DNA of 64,000 nt, from assembly GCF_000378985.1 (NCBI RefSeq), contig NZ_KB905370.1, positions 2,341,830-2,405,829 of the forward strand, in the 5' to 3' direction. Origin of the DNA: Ensifer sp. BR816 (GTDB lineage: Bacteria; Pseudomonadota; Alphaproteobacteria; Rhizobiales; Rhizobiaceae). Made by a program: the position numbers and the translations under genes. A model generated the notes under the pieces. It had not been told where the DNA came from, searched no databases, and saw only the letters and a list, made by a program, of their open reading frames with translations. Below, one piece after another: positions 51,562 through 59,852 of the stretch. Each line of letters begins with the position of its first letter. Position 1 is the stretch's first letter.

Positions 51562-52392
51562 ATGGCATTGGCCGTAGTAAAAACCGCATCCCCGACGGAC
51601 AACCCTCATCAAGCAAAGTCGATGGTTTCCCTCGACTCTGTCACCATGGCCTTCGGCGCCTACGTGGCCGTGCAAGATGTGAACCTGAAAGTCTCCGATG
51701 GCGAGTTCCTCGCCATCGTCGGCCCCACCGGCTGCGGCAAGAGCACAATACTCAATGCGATTGCCGGCCTGCTGAAACCTGCGAGTGGCACCGTATCAAT
51801 CGATGGTCAGCCGGTGCGCGGGATCCAGAACGACATCGGTTATCTGTTCCAGCAGGATGCATTGCTTCCGTGGAAGACCGCGATCGAGAACGTGGAACTC
51901 GGTCCGATGTTCAAGGGTGTCGGCGCTGCCGAACGTCGCGAGCAGTCGATGAGGTGGCTGGCGAAAGTCGGACTCAAGGGGTTCGAGCATCGCTATCCGC
52001 ATCAGCTTTCAGGGGGTCAGCGCAAACGCGTGCAGATGGCCCAGGCGCTGATCACCGGCCCCAAGGTCATCCTGATGGACGAGCCTTTCTCCGCGCTCGA
52101 TATCCATACCCGCCACCTGATGCAGAACGAGCTGTTGCGGCTTTGGCAGGAGGAACGGCGCGCCGTGGTGATGATCACACACGACCTCGAGGAGGCAATT
52201 GCCCTCGCCGATAGGGTCGTGGTGCTCGCCGCCGGACCGCGATCGCGGGTGATCGACAGCTTCCCCGTGGATCTCGAACGCCCGCGCGATGTCGCAGAAA
52301 TCAAGCTCGACCCGCGCTTTATGGATCTTTATCGCAACATCTGGTCGTCCCTGCGCGGCGAAGTGGAGAAAAGCTATGAACGCCATGACTGA
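51562..52392 (+). CDS. NitT/TauT-type ABC transporter, ATP-binding protein
   Basis: This 276-residue ATPase shows Walker A GPTGCGKST, the Q-loop DIGYLFQQDALLPWKT, signature LSGGQRKRVQMAQAL, Walker B ILMDEPFSALDIHTR and the H-loop ITHDLEEA. It is of the TauB/SsuB type. AGGAGGAGG precedes the ATG, and its end overlaps the permease start by 17 bases, so the two are translated together. Confidence 0.95.
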   Translation: MALAVVKTASPTDNPHQAKSMVSLDSVTMAFGAYVAVQDVNLKVSDGEFLAIVGPTGCGKSTILNAIAGLLKPASGTVSIDGQPVRGIQNDIGYLFQQDALLPWKTAIENVELGPMFKGVGAAERREQSMRWLAKVGLKGFEHRYPHQLSGGQRKRVQMAQALITGPKVILMDEPFSALDIHTRHLMQNELLRLWQEERRAVVMITHDLEEAIALADRVVVLAAGPRSRVIDSFPVDLERPRDVAEIKLDPRFMDLYRNIWSSLRGEVEKSYERHD

Positions 52393-53149
52393 ACGCTTCA
52401 TCCAGGTCGTGCTGCTGGTGGTAATTGTCGGCGGCTGGCAACTCGGTGTGGCAGCAGGCGTGATCGACGTCTTCTTTTTCCCGGCACCGGTCGACATATT
52501 CAACCAGGTGGTATCCTGGGTGCTGGAGGCCAGCTTCTATAGCCATGTGGCCATCACCCTGACGGAAACAGTGCTGGGCTATTTGGTGGGAACGGCACTG
52601 GGCGTCGCGGCTGGTGTTTGGCTCGGTCTCAGCCGTTCGGCCGCGCGCATTCTGGACCCGTTCATCAAGGGTCTGAACGCAATCCCCCGTGTCGTGCTTG
52701 CGCCTATCTTCGTGCTGTGGCTCGGCCTCGGGCTGTGGTCCAAAGTGGCGCTGGCCGTGACGCTGGTGTTCTTCGTCACCTTCTTCAACGCGATGCAGGG
52801 TGTCCGTGAAGTGAACCCTGTGGTTCTGTCGAACGCCCGCATTCTGGGAGCTAAGCGGTCCGACCTGCTTCGCCACGTCTACTTCCCAGCAGCGGCGAGT
52901 TGGATACTCTCCTCTCTGCGCACATCGGTCGGCTTTGCCGTCGTCGGAGCGATCATCGGCGAGTATCTCGGCTCCTCCGCTGGCCTTGGCTATTTGATCG
53001 CCCAAGCCGAAGGCAATTTCGATGCAGTGGGCGTCTTCGCCGGCATCCTGATCCTCGCCATCTTCGTCCTGATCATCGACAGCCTACTGGACGTAGCAGA
53101 GAAACGCCTCATCAAGTGGCGTCCGAGCGCATCCGAACGCCCGGCCTGA
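52376..53149 (+). CDS. NitT/TauT-type ABC transporter permease
   Basis: This 257-residue inner-membrane protein has about six hydrophobic segments and the conserved loop LSNARILGAKRSDLLRHVYFPAAASWILSSLR with GFAVVGAIIGEYLGSSAGLGYLI, typical of SsuC/TauC. I chose the ATG at 52376 with GGAGAAAAG upstream; the ATG at 52385 is possible. It ends the transporter operon and is followed by two hairpins. Confidence 0.93.
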   Translation: MNAMTERFIQVVLLVVIVGGWQLGVAAGVIDVFFFPAPVDIFNQVVSWVLEASFYSHVAITLTETVLGYLVGTALGVAAGVWLGLSRSAARILDPFIKGLNAIPRVVLAPIFVLWLGLGLWSKVALAVTLVFFVTFFNAMQGVREVNPVVLSNARILGAKRSDLLRHVYFPAAASWILSSLRTSVGFAVVGAIIGEYLGSSAGLGYLIAQAEGNFDAVGVFAGILILAIFVLIIDSLLDVAEKRLIKWRPSASERPA

Positions 53150-53222
53150 AGGGCATCTTTGGCCCTTCACTTGTCAAACCTATCGACGCGCGTTCTCCCT
53201 TTCGGTCATGAAGGGAGAACGC
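53147..53222 (+). terminator. Two stem-loops after the transporter operon
   Basis: The first, 53147-53169, pairs TGAAGGGC with GCCCTTCA and begins in the stop codon. The second, 53190-53222, pairs GCGTTCTCCCTT with AAGGGAGAACGC around a nine-base loop. Neither has a clear T-run, but their position directly after the last gene supports a termination or mRNA-end role. Confidence 0.65.
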
Positions 53223-53926
53223 TTGCCCCGGCTCGCGAGCTGGCCCTGCCTGTCACCGTCGTCGTGCGCTGCACACGCTAACGTTCAATGGCGGATGGGA
53301 CGACTGTCGCGCGACCACTCTGAACGCCGTGGATGAGAATCCGGCAGAGGATGCTGGACTGGTCGCGTGGGCTGAGTTCAGGATTGCAGATGAGGGATCT
53401 CGTTCCCGTCACGTGACGTCTGCTCACTAATTATGACGATATGGGGGTCTCGATGGGCGCGTTAAAGAGCGCGTTTGCACCCACGACCGGATTTTCAATG
53501 CGCTACCGGCATATGCCGCCTTGGGTCGATCCTTGCGACGTTGCCGCTGATGCAGTTAGAGCGCAGGGTAGGGGCCGCCGTAATGGCGGCGTCTGCGGAT
53601 TGAGTCCATTCAAGGCGAGGAATGAACACTCCCCTCTGGCAGGTACGCTCGCTTTCGAGCCGAAGGCTGCAATGGGGATCGATCGAGCCATTCAATGCGC
53701 CTGCGTTCGATGACCGCTTCGGGTCGATCTGTCCGGTTCGGATCGCGTAGCGAGGGAAGCTGTCGCTCGTCTCATCCGATTGGAAGGAGCAACTCGCGCG
53801 CTATCCTGACTTCGACGGCTGCGAGGAATGGCTTGTTGATGGTATGGTTGGCTGCCGCATCTGATCCCGTGCCGGCTGTACTTGCGGTTTCCGCGAACGA
53901 AGTTTGTTTCGGATCGAGGTTCAATC
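53223..53926. other. Intergenic region, no gene supported
   Basis: These 704 bases have only short frames lacking ribosome sites and domains. Short open frames on both strands near 53441-53713 are overlapping and look like composition artefacts. Near 53920 the leader of the next gene begins. The region may be an old junction, since the genes on the right are of a different kind. Confidence 0.4.
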
Positions 53927-54328
53927 ATGATCGACAACCGCCTCACCATCCTGAACCTATACGAGTTGAAGGGGGCGCCGGAAGCCTTTGAGATCGCCGT
54001 AAGCGCACTGGCAACGCGGGCCGAAGCCGAAGGTCATCCGGGAGTCCAGTCCTACAGGTTCTTCGTGAACGCGTCGGAGTGGACGGCGCGCGGCGTTATC
54101 GACTACAAGGATCCTGACGCTTGGATCGGGCACCACGACATCGCCATGAACTGGCCCGAAATGACCGCGTTGCATGCGGCGGCGACGTTGGCGGAAGTCA
54201 TCTTTCTCGGCCGGCTGACATCCGAAATCCAGGCCTGGATTGAAAGCTCGGTTCTGACGGCGCGAGTTCGCGCCGGGAACGTTTTTGCAGGGGGGTTCCA
54301 GAGGCTGAGTGGCCGGTCGGACGAATGA
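53927..54328 (+). CDS. Small alpha/beta-barrel (ABM-like) protein of unknown function
   Basis: This 133-residue protein reads like a member of the dimeric alpha/beta barrel (antibiotic biosynthesis monooxygenase-like) superfamily: RLTILNLYELKGAPEAFEIAVSAL, HPGVQSYRFFVNASEW, GVIDYKDPDAWIGHHDIAMNWPEM. No catalytic residue or partner can be named. The ATG at 53927 gives a compact domain; an upstream codon at 53882 would add 15 unlikely residues and there is no strong ribosome site at either. Moderate confidence as a real gene. Confidence 0.65.
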   Translation: MIDNRLTILNLYELKGAPEAFEIAVSALATRAEAEGHPGVQSYRFFVNASEWTARGVIDYKDPDAWIGHHDIAMNWPEMTALHAAATLAEVIFLGRLTSEIQAWIESSVLTARVRAGNVFAGGFQRLSGRSDE

Positions 54329-54410
54329 CCGGCTGGCATCAACTTGCGCCGTAGGGGCAAGCAAATTCCGATGCTTGCAACCAGTCGAACTTTCGCCTCA
54401 GCAGGCCAGC

Positions 54411-54439
54411 GGCCGGCGCTTCGAAGCGAAGCGCCGGCC
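54411..54439. terminator. Perfect 13-base hairpin between convergent genes
   Basis: GGCCGGCGCTTCG (54411-54423) and CGAAGCGCCGGCC (54427-54439) pair perfectly around a three-base loop. It lies just past the end of the integrase remnant and may act in both directions. No T-run follows. Confidence 0.7.
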
Positions 54440-54446
54440 TTGAGTG

Positions 54447-54680
54447 CTACAACTCCACTTGCTCAGAAATGGATAAGGCGTCGTCCACCTCTATTCCGAG
54501 GTACTGCACGGTGCTCTCCAGCTTCTTGTGGCCGAGCAAGAGCTGGACGGCGCGCAGGTTGCCTGTCTTCTTGTAAATGTGGGCCGCCTTCGTCCTCCTC
54601 ATCGAATGCGTGCCGTAGCGCTTGGGGTCAAGCCCGATGCTCGACACCCACCGTTCGACGATCGGTGCTGGTTTATCAGA
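54447..54680 (-). pseudogene. C-terminal remnant of a tyrosine integrase
   Basis: The frame shows the catalytic C-terminus of a phage-type tyrosine recombinase: IVERWVSSIGLDP, THSMRRTKAAHIYKKTGNLRAVQLLLGHKKLESTVQYLGIEVDDAL, read in parts with the HxxR box (HSMR), the GH pair and the Tyr. The N-terminal two thirds are missing: upstream of about 54680 the sequence belongs to the end of the methyltransferase gene. The open frame runs on without meaning. It differs from the remnant at 11288-12240, so it marks a separate element. Confidence 0.8.
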
Positions 54681-54709
54681 AGGCCCCGCAGGCGGCAGCG
54701 GCGGAATAG

Positions 54710-55183
54710 TCAGAGCCAGCGGCGAACCTCGGCCTTGTAGCGGCGGTAGTCGTCGCCGAACTTCGCTTCGAGATAGCGCTCCTCGCGGGCGATCACCTGT
54801 GTCTGGATCGCGATCAGCACCAACGGGAGCAAGGCGAAGGCGATCGGCCCGTCGAAGCCGATCGCAAGGCCGGCATAGATAAGCGCCATGCCGAGATACA
54901 TGGGATTGCGGGTCCACCGATAAGGACCGGTCGTGGCGATGAGGGTCGTTGGCTGCGACGGCGGAACGTTGGTGCGCAGACGCCGGAACAGCCCCGCCGC
55001 CGCAAGCATCATCGCCGCGCCGGCAACGAACAGCAGCGCGCCCGTCGCGACCAGCAACCGCCAGTCGATGCCGAAAGAGCGCAGGGTGACGAACCGCTCC
55101 GCCACTAGCCCCAACAGCAGCGCTCCCAGATAGACGAAGGGCGGAGGGAAGCGCACACCCGCGTTGTCCGGTTCGACGGCCAT
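54710..55183 (-). CDS. Isoprenylcysteine methyltransferase-like membrane protein
   Basis: This 157-residue integral membrane protein has about four hydrophobic segments and the ICMT/PEMT-type C-terminal motif: TTGPYRWTRNPMYLGMALIYAG followed by IAREERYLEAKFGDDYRRYKAEVRRW, where conserved Arg, Pro, Glu and Tyr form the SAM site. Bacterial members methylate unknown lipid or small-molecule substrates. The ATG at 55183 with GGAG six bases upstream is preferred over two nearby starts. It is downstream of the flavoprotein gene on the same strand, 21 bases away. Confidence 0.88.
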   Translation of the reverse strand: MAVEPDNAGVRFPPPFVYLGALLLGLVAERFVTLRSFGIDWRLLVATGALLFVAGAAMMLAAAGLFRRLRTNVPPSQPTTLIATTGPYRWTRNPMYLGMALIYAGLAIGFDGPIAFALLPLVLIAIQTQVIAREERYLEAKFGDDYRRYKAEVRRWL

Positions 55184-55204
55184 GCTCATCTCCAATCTGT
55201 GCTC

Positions 55205-56098
55205 TCAAACCAGCATCGACTGCTGGGCGAAGATGCCCGCCATTGCGCCTTGCCATGATGCCGTGGTGACCGAGGGCATGAGGGGGTTGGCGAGGTCGCC
55301 GGCGGCGTAGATGCCGGGCATGCTGGTTTCGCGGCGTTCGTCGACCTTGAGGGCGATGCCGAGGGGCGTATCGACCGTGGCGAGGCCCAGTGATTCATGC
55401 AGGCTTGCGGACGGCTTGTTGCGCGGATGCGCGAACAGGATGTCGACCGCGACATCGGGGCCGGTATCGAGCTTGACGGTGGCGCTATGGCCCCCGTGAC
55501 GGGCGATCTCGGTGATCCGGCCCTCGACGACAGGTATGTTGCGACGCGCCAGATCGGCCCGGATATCGGGCGGAATGTCGTGACCATCGGCGAAGAGCGT
55601 CAACCTGTCGGTCCAATCGTGGAACAGCCTGACCTGATTGTGCGACTGCGGGCCGGACCAGACGAGGCCCCAATGCTGGCCGGCGACTTCAAAGCCGTCG
55701 CAATAGGGGCAGGGCACGATGGACGTGCCCCAGCCTTCGGCAAAGCCCCGAACATCAGGCATCTGGTCGGCAACGCCATAGCTCAGGATCAGGCGGCGCG
55801 CTCCAAGGCTTTCGCCTTTGCCAGTGAGGACGGAGAAATCGTCGATGGCGCCGGAGACGCTGTCGGCCCGGGCATTGACCAGCCTGATCGTGGGATAACG
55901 CGCCAGCTGCTGCCGCGCCTCGGCCAGGATGTCCAGCGGCGGCTTGTGATCGTGGCCGAGCAGACCATGCGAGTGGCCGGCGAAGCGATTGCGCGGCAGG
56001 CCGGTATCGAGAACGGTGACCTTGCGGCGGGCACGGCCGAGCTGCAGGGCGCCGGCGAGACCGGCAAAGCTGCCGCCGACGATGATGACGTCATCCAT
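55205..56098 (-). CDS. Thioredoxin-reductase-like NAD(P)/FAD oxidoreductase
   Basis: This 297-residue flavoprotein has the short two-dinucleotide-domain layout of thioredoxin reductase: DDVIIVGGSFAGLAGALQLGRARRKV, the redox pair CPYC in SIVPCPYCDGFEV, and GIYAAGDLANPL near the end. It can reduce a thiol protein or a small disulfide, but the electron partner is not clear. It is divergent from a TetR regulator with 125 bases between, including an operator-like palindrome, so it is probably induced by a toxic or oxidising compound. Confidence 0.9.
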   Translation of the reverse strand: MDDVIIVGGSFAGLAGALQLGRARRKVTVLDTGLPRNRFAGHSHGLLGHDHKPPLDILAEARQQLARYPTIRLVNARADSVSGAIDDFSVLTGKGESLGARRLILSYGVADQMPDVRGFAEGWGTSIVPCPYCDGFEVAGQHWGLVWSGPQSHNQVRLFHDWTDRLTLFADGHDIPPDIRADLARRNIPVVEGRITEIARHGGHSATVKLDTGPDVAVDILFAHPRNKPSASLHESLGLATVDTPLGIALKVDERRETSMPGIYAAGDLANPLMPSVTTASWQGAMAGIFAQQSMLV

Positions 56099-56166
56099 GT
56101 GATGGGTCTCCGTGTTGTGGTTCGAGGGGGTTGGGCTGAAACCCACCCATTGGCTTGCACATTTTA

Positions 56167-56182
56167 GATACTACATGGTATC
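56167..56182. promoter_or_regulatory. Operator-like palindrome between flavoprotein and TetR genes
   Basis: GATAC (56167-56171) and GTATC (56178-56182) form a perfect inverted pair with TACATG between; a further GATAC half-site occurs at 56199-56203. It lies in the shared promoter region and is the natural binding-site candidate for the TetR protein. Function is inferred. Confidence 0.6.
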
Positions 56183-56223
56183 GTAATTAAAGAATTAGGA
56201 TACTGTCAAGTACTGGAATTGTC

Positions 56224-56871
56224 GTGACCGAAAATAGCCAGGGCCGGCGCGGCCGGCCCGCCAACGAGGCGCTTGGCCAAACGATAGTCGACGCCGCGGG
56301 TGAACTCTTTGCGGAACTGGGTTTTCAAGCGACGACATTGGACAAGGTCGCCCAGCGAGCGAAGATATCCAAGCTCAGCATCTATCGGCACTTCGAGAAC
56401 AAGGAGGCGCTGTTTGGCGCGGCGTTTGCGGCCCGCTGCCGTCAGTTAATACCACAGGCCCTTTTTGAAGGCGTCGACGGTTCGGCCGAAGATCAGCTCA
56501 TGGCGGTGGGATCATCACTGCTTCGCACGCTGTTGCGCCCGGACGTCCGCAATGTCGAAGCCATGGTCATGGCCGACATGACGAGTCAAAAGTCGTTAAG
56601 CAAGCTCCATTACGAAGCCGGCCCCGCCCATATCATCGCGCAAATCGAGGCCCTGTTGCGTCAGTTGCACGCGAAGGCGGTTCTGAACGTGCCCGATCCT
56701 CTCCGGTCCGCCCGCTTGTTTGCCGCGCTTTTCAAAGGCTCCGATCTCCTGATTATCGCACGCTTCGATGAGGCGAGCGCAGAGGACGACAACGAAATCG
56801 AATCCTATTGCCGGTCGGCCGTCGCCATGTTCATCGCCGCGCACGGTGGCAACGACCACGCGGGCGGATAG
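56224..56871 (+). CDS. TetR-family transcriptional regulator
   Basis: This 215-residue regulator has an N-terminal helix-turn-helix (TIVDAAGELFAELGFQATTLDKVAQRAKISKLSIYRHFENKEALF) typical of TetR, followed by an all-helical ligand domain including a TetR_C-like segment. It starts with GTG at 56224. It most likely represses the divergent flavoprotein/methyltransferase genes. No ligand can be proposed from sequence. Confidence 0.9.
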   Translation: MTENSQGRRGRPANEALGQTIVDAAGELFAELGFQATTLDKVAQRAKISKLSIYRHFENKEALFGAAFAARCRQLIPQALFEGVDGSAEDQLMAVGSSLLRTLLRPDVRNVEAMVMADMTSQKSLSKLHYEAGPAHIIAQIEALLRQLHAKAVLNVPDPLRSARLFAALFKGSDLLIIARFDEASAEDDNEIESYCRSAVAMFIAAHGGNDHAGG

Positions 56872-57429
56872 CCTAGACGAGGCCGCGAAGGAGTACTTGC
56901 TTGATATTTTGGATGCAGGCGGTGTTCCAGGACCTGTGACCGGCGGCGTAACCGCTAGCACCCCCATTCGAGGCCTTAGTGCCGGCTTAGCAGACCGTCA
57001 GCTTTCGGGAAGCTGCAACGGTGGTCTGAATGGCGGAAATGCGGGCGCAAACCTGCCGTTCACGCGCAACGAATTGACAGTGTGCTTCGGCGAAGGTTTT
57101 TCGATGCGGGCCGCGGCGCGACGGTGGTGGCTGGGCCTGTGTCGGCCCGCGTTGACAAACCTCCCAAGGAGGAGGCCGCGGGGGCTGGGTAGAGCGCCTA
57201 TGGGGAAAGCGTGCGGCTGCGGTTTTTCAAGGGGGCTATCGGCGGCAGCGTCGGGTGCGAAGGTGTAGCCCCGAAGGTTTGCATGAGCCGATCGGGATCG
57301 GGGTCACAGGTCTTTGGTAGGTTCGCGCCGGCGATTTTTCAGTGTGCTGGGTTGCCTTAGGCTGACCGGCGCCACCCCGGAACGCCTCGTCGATGCGGAC
57401 CAGCCTCGGCTGATGTGAGATGGATTTCG
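56872..57429. other. Flank of the IS91-type element, no gene supported
   Basis: These 558 bases separate the TetR gene from the 3' end of the IS91 transposase. No plausible gene is seen. The part near 57100-57430 is more GC-rich and probably holds the transposition terminus (terIS) of the IS91-type element, but I cannot fix its boundary. Confidence 0.4.
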
Positions 57430-58623
57430 TCATGCGGCGTCCTTTCGGGGTGGCGCGCGGCATCTGGGTTGTTGGCCGCGGCGGAAGATCTCGACGATGC
57501 GCATCGGGCCGCCGCAAACCGGGCATGGCTCTCTCAGGGTGAGCGGCGTGACCTCGGCGTTTGGTGCGTCGTGCTGCGATGGCGTTTGCGCCCCGAGCAG
57601 TTTCCTGATCCTTGCGACATTGGCCTTGTGGCCTGCACTGGCGAGCAGACCGTAATGGCGGATGCGGTGGAATCCGTCGGGCAGCACGTGGATCAGGAAA
57701 CGGCGGATGAACTCGTCGGTGGCCAGCCGCATCACCTTCTGCCGGTCACCGGTCTTGATCCGGTAATCCTTCCAGCGGAATGAGACCGTCTCGGCGTCGG
57801 CGCTGATCAGGCGGCTGTTGGAGATCGCCACGCGGTGGGTGTAGCGGCTGAGATAAGCCAGGACCGCCTCGGGACCGCCGAACGGGGGCTTGGCGTAGAC
57901 GACCCATTCGGATTTGCGGAACGGGGCAAGCCAGGCAGCGAAGGCCTTCGCCTGTGCAAGTCCGGCGAGAGCCCCGAAGAAGGCGAGGCTGCCGGATTGA
58001 TGCAGTGCCCTCAGTCCTTCGACAAACAGCCGCCGGAACAGACGCGACAGAACCTTTACCGGCAGGAAGAACCCGGGGCGACATGAGATCCAGCGCGTGC
58101 CATCCGGCGACAGTCCGCCACCGGGTACGATGATGTGCACATGCGGGTGATGGGTCAGCGCCGATCCCCAGGTGTGCAGCACGCTGGTCATGCCGATGCG
58201 CGCGCCGAGCCGCTTGGGATCGGCGGCGATGGTGGTCAGTGTCTCCGCCGATGCCCGAAACAGCAGGTCATAGACAGCCTTCTTGTTCCAGTAGGCGATT
58301 TGGGCGATCTCGGCCGGCAGGGTGAAAACCACGTGGAAATACTCGACCGGCAGCAGGTCTTCGGCGCGGGCGGCCATCCAGTCCCGCGCGGCAGGCCCCT
58401 GGCACTTGGGGCAGTGTCGGTTTTTGCAGGAATTATAGGCGATGTGGCTGTGGCCGCATTTGGCACAGGCCGCCACATGCCCGCCGAGCGCCTCGGTTCG
58501 GCAGGCTTCGATGGCCGCCATGACCTTGAGCTGGGTGAGGCTGACATGCCCGGCATTGGCCCGCCGCCACGCCGGGCCATAGGCACGGAAGATGTCGCCG
58601 ATCTCCAGTCTCGGCCGGATCAC
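57430..58623 (-). CDS. IS91-family HUH transposase
   Basis: This 397-residue rolling-circle transposase has an N-terminal zinc-binding domain (CAKCGHSHIAYNSC and NRHCPKCQ), the HUH-type metal site in THHPHVHIIVPGGG, the YLSRYTHRVAIS segment with the nucleophilic Tyr, and a second Cys pair near the C-terminus (CPVCGG). The GTG at 58623 gives the usual family start (IRPRLEIGDIFR), just after the recombinase stop. The frame is intact, so the gene may be functional. Confidence 0.92.
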   Translation of the reverse strand: MIRPRLEIGDIFRAYGPAWRRANAGHVSLTQLKVMAAIEACRTEALGGHVAACAKCGHSHIAYNSCKNRHCPKCQGPAARDWMAARAEDLLPVEYFHVVFTLPAEIAQIAYWNKKAVYDLLFRASAETLTTIAADPKRLGARIGMTSVLHTWGSALTHHPHVHIIVPGGGLSPDGTRWISCRPGFFLPVKVLSRLFRRLFVEGLRALHQSGSLAFFGALAGLAQAKAFAAWLAPFRKSEWVVYAKPPFGGPEAVLAYLSRYTHRVAISNSRLISADAETVSFRWKDYRIKTGDRQKVMRLATDEFIRRFLIHVLPDGFHRIRHYGLLASAGHKANVARIRKLLGAQTPSQHDAPNAEVTPLTLREPCPVCGGPMRIVEIFRRGQQPRCRAPPRKDAA

Positions 58624-58633
58624 CGCACCGGCG

Positions 58634-59521
58634 CTACTCCAGTCCGCGTCGGAGCGTTTGGTCCTGCAGCGTCTGCAGGGTCTCGAACGGGCTGACGGTG
58701 TCGCGGATCGTCTTGGTGGCGACATGGGTATAGCGGGCGGTGGTCACCAACCTGGCATGGCCGAGAAGGACCTGGATGACCCTGACATCGGTGTTCGCTT
58801 CCAAGAGGTGGGTGGCAAAGCTGTGCCGCAGGCTGTGCAGCGTCGCGGGCTTGCCGATACCGGCCATGGTTTTGGCGGCGGTAAAGGCGCGATTGAGCTG
58901 CCGCGGCGAGATCGGGTTGATCTTCGGTTTGCCCGGGAACAGCCACCCCTGTGGTCGCGCCTCGCGCCAATAGTCGCGCAACAGCTTGAGCAGCCCGGGC
59001 GACAGCATCACCTTGCGGTCCTTCTGCCCCTTGCCCTGTTCGACATGGATCAGCATCCGGTCGCTGTCGATGTCGCTGATCTTCAGGTTGCAGACCTCGG
59101 AGGCGCGCAGTCCGGCGCCATAGGAGATGCTGAGTGCCGCCCGATACTTCAGGCCCGGCCCTGGAGCCGCCATCAGCAGGTCGGAGACCTCCTCGATGCT
59201 CAAGACCACGGGCAACGTCTGCGGCTGCCGACGGAACTGCATATGCCGCTTCATCTCCTCGCGGCCGCAGGTGGTGGCGAAAAAGAACCGCAGCGCCACG
59301 ATGCGGGCGTTGAAGGTCGGCGGGGTGATGCCCGCATTGGTCATGTGCAGTTGGTAGGCGCGCAGGTCATCGGCTGTGGCGGTGTCCGGTGATCGCTTCA
59401 GAAACCCGGCGAAATCCTTGATGGCTCGGATATGCGCCTGCTGAGCTTTGTCGCCCATCCCACGGATGCGCATGTCTTCGATCATCCGCTCGCGCAGCGG
59501 GGTCGTCCTCTCCTCCGTCAT
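58634..59521 (-). CDS. Tyrosine recombinase of the IS91-type element
   Basis: This 295-residue XerC/D-like recombinase has a core-binding SAM-like N-terminal domain (MRIRGMGDKAQQAHIRAIKDFAGFL) and a full catalytic set: Arg in GLRASEVCNL, the Lys-containing beta hairpin (EQGKGQKDRKVML), HSLRHSFATHLLE, LLGHARLVTTARYTHV with the nucleophilic Tyr. Start ATG at 59521 follows CAGGAGG. The protein may resolve or assist transposition of the adjacent IS91 element. Confidence 0.9.
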   Translation of the reverse strand: MTEERTTPLRERMIEDMRIRGMGDKAQQAHIRAIKDFAGFLKRSPDTATADDLRAYQLHMTNAGITPPTFNARIVALRFFFATTCGREEMKRHMQFRRQPQTLPVVLSIEEVSDLLMAAPGPGLKYRAALSISYGAGLRASEVCNLKISDIDSDRMLIHVEQGKGQKDRKVMLSPGLLKLLRDYWREARPQGWLFPGKPKINPISPRQLNRAFTAAKTMAGIGKPATLHSLRHSFATHLLEANTDVRVIQVLLGHARLVTTARYTHVATKTIRDTVSPFETLQTLQDQTLRRGLE

Positions 59522-59852
59522 GGCAACCTCCTGTCTGAAGATTGAGAACACCTCAATCGTCAGCCAGGACCGCACACCTGCAAATGCACGCCGTTCAGAT
59601 CATTCCTGCACCCTCACCACGGGCGCCAGTGCCGCGCGAGCGGCTTCGTCCTTGGGTCGAAGGAAGCCGTTCGTCACGACCCCTGTGCACGGCGTGTTGC
59701 GAGGATGTTCACGTTCTGGGCCAAGAAGATCGCATAATGTATCGTCCGGAACTCTGGACCTGACGCTCATGCATGAGCATGCCTATACCGACCGCCTCCT
59801 ACAGTTCGAACGCTCGTGCCGCGGCGAAATGAATAGAGGGAGATCTCTGCAC
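59522..59852. other. Flank between the IS91-type element and the Fic gene
   Basis: No gene is supported in these 331 bases. The right terminus (oriIS) of the IS91-type element is expected in the first part. A small palindrome GCATGAGCATGC lies near 59770. Confidence 0.35.

Larger units (their letters stand above)
57430..59521 (-). mobile_element. IS91-family element with its tyrosine recombinase
   Basis: A tyrosine recombinase gene and an HUH-type transposase gene are adjacent on the minus strand, 10 bases apart. This pairing is characteristic of a branch of the IS91 family. Such elements transpose by rolling circle and leave no target duplication, so no inverted repeats are expected; the exact ends (oriIS on the right, terIS on the left) were not identified. 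Coordinates given cover only the genes. Confidence 0.85.

Noticed and set aside
53441..53713. Open frame of 90 codons on the plus strand
   Set aside because: No ribosome site, no family resemblance, and overlapping open frames exist on the other strand with similar length.
58135..59392. Open frames on the plus strand across the IS91-type element
   Set aside because: They are antisense to an intact transposase and recombinase with full catalytic motifs.
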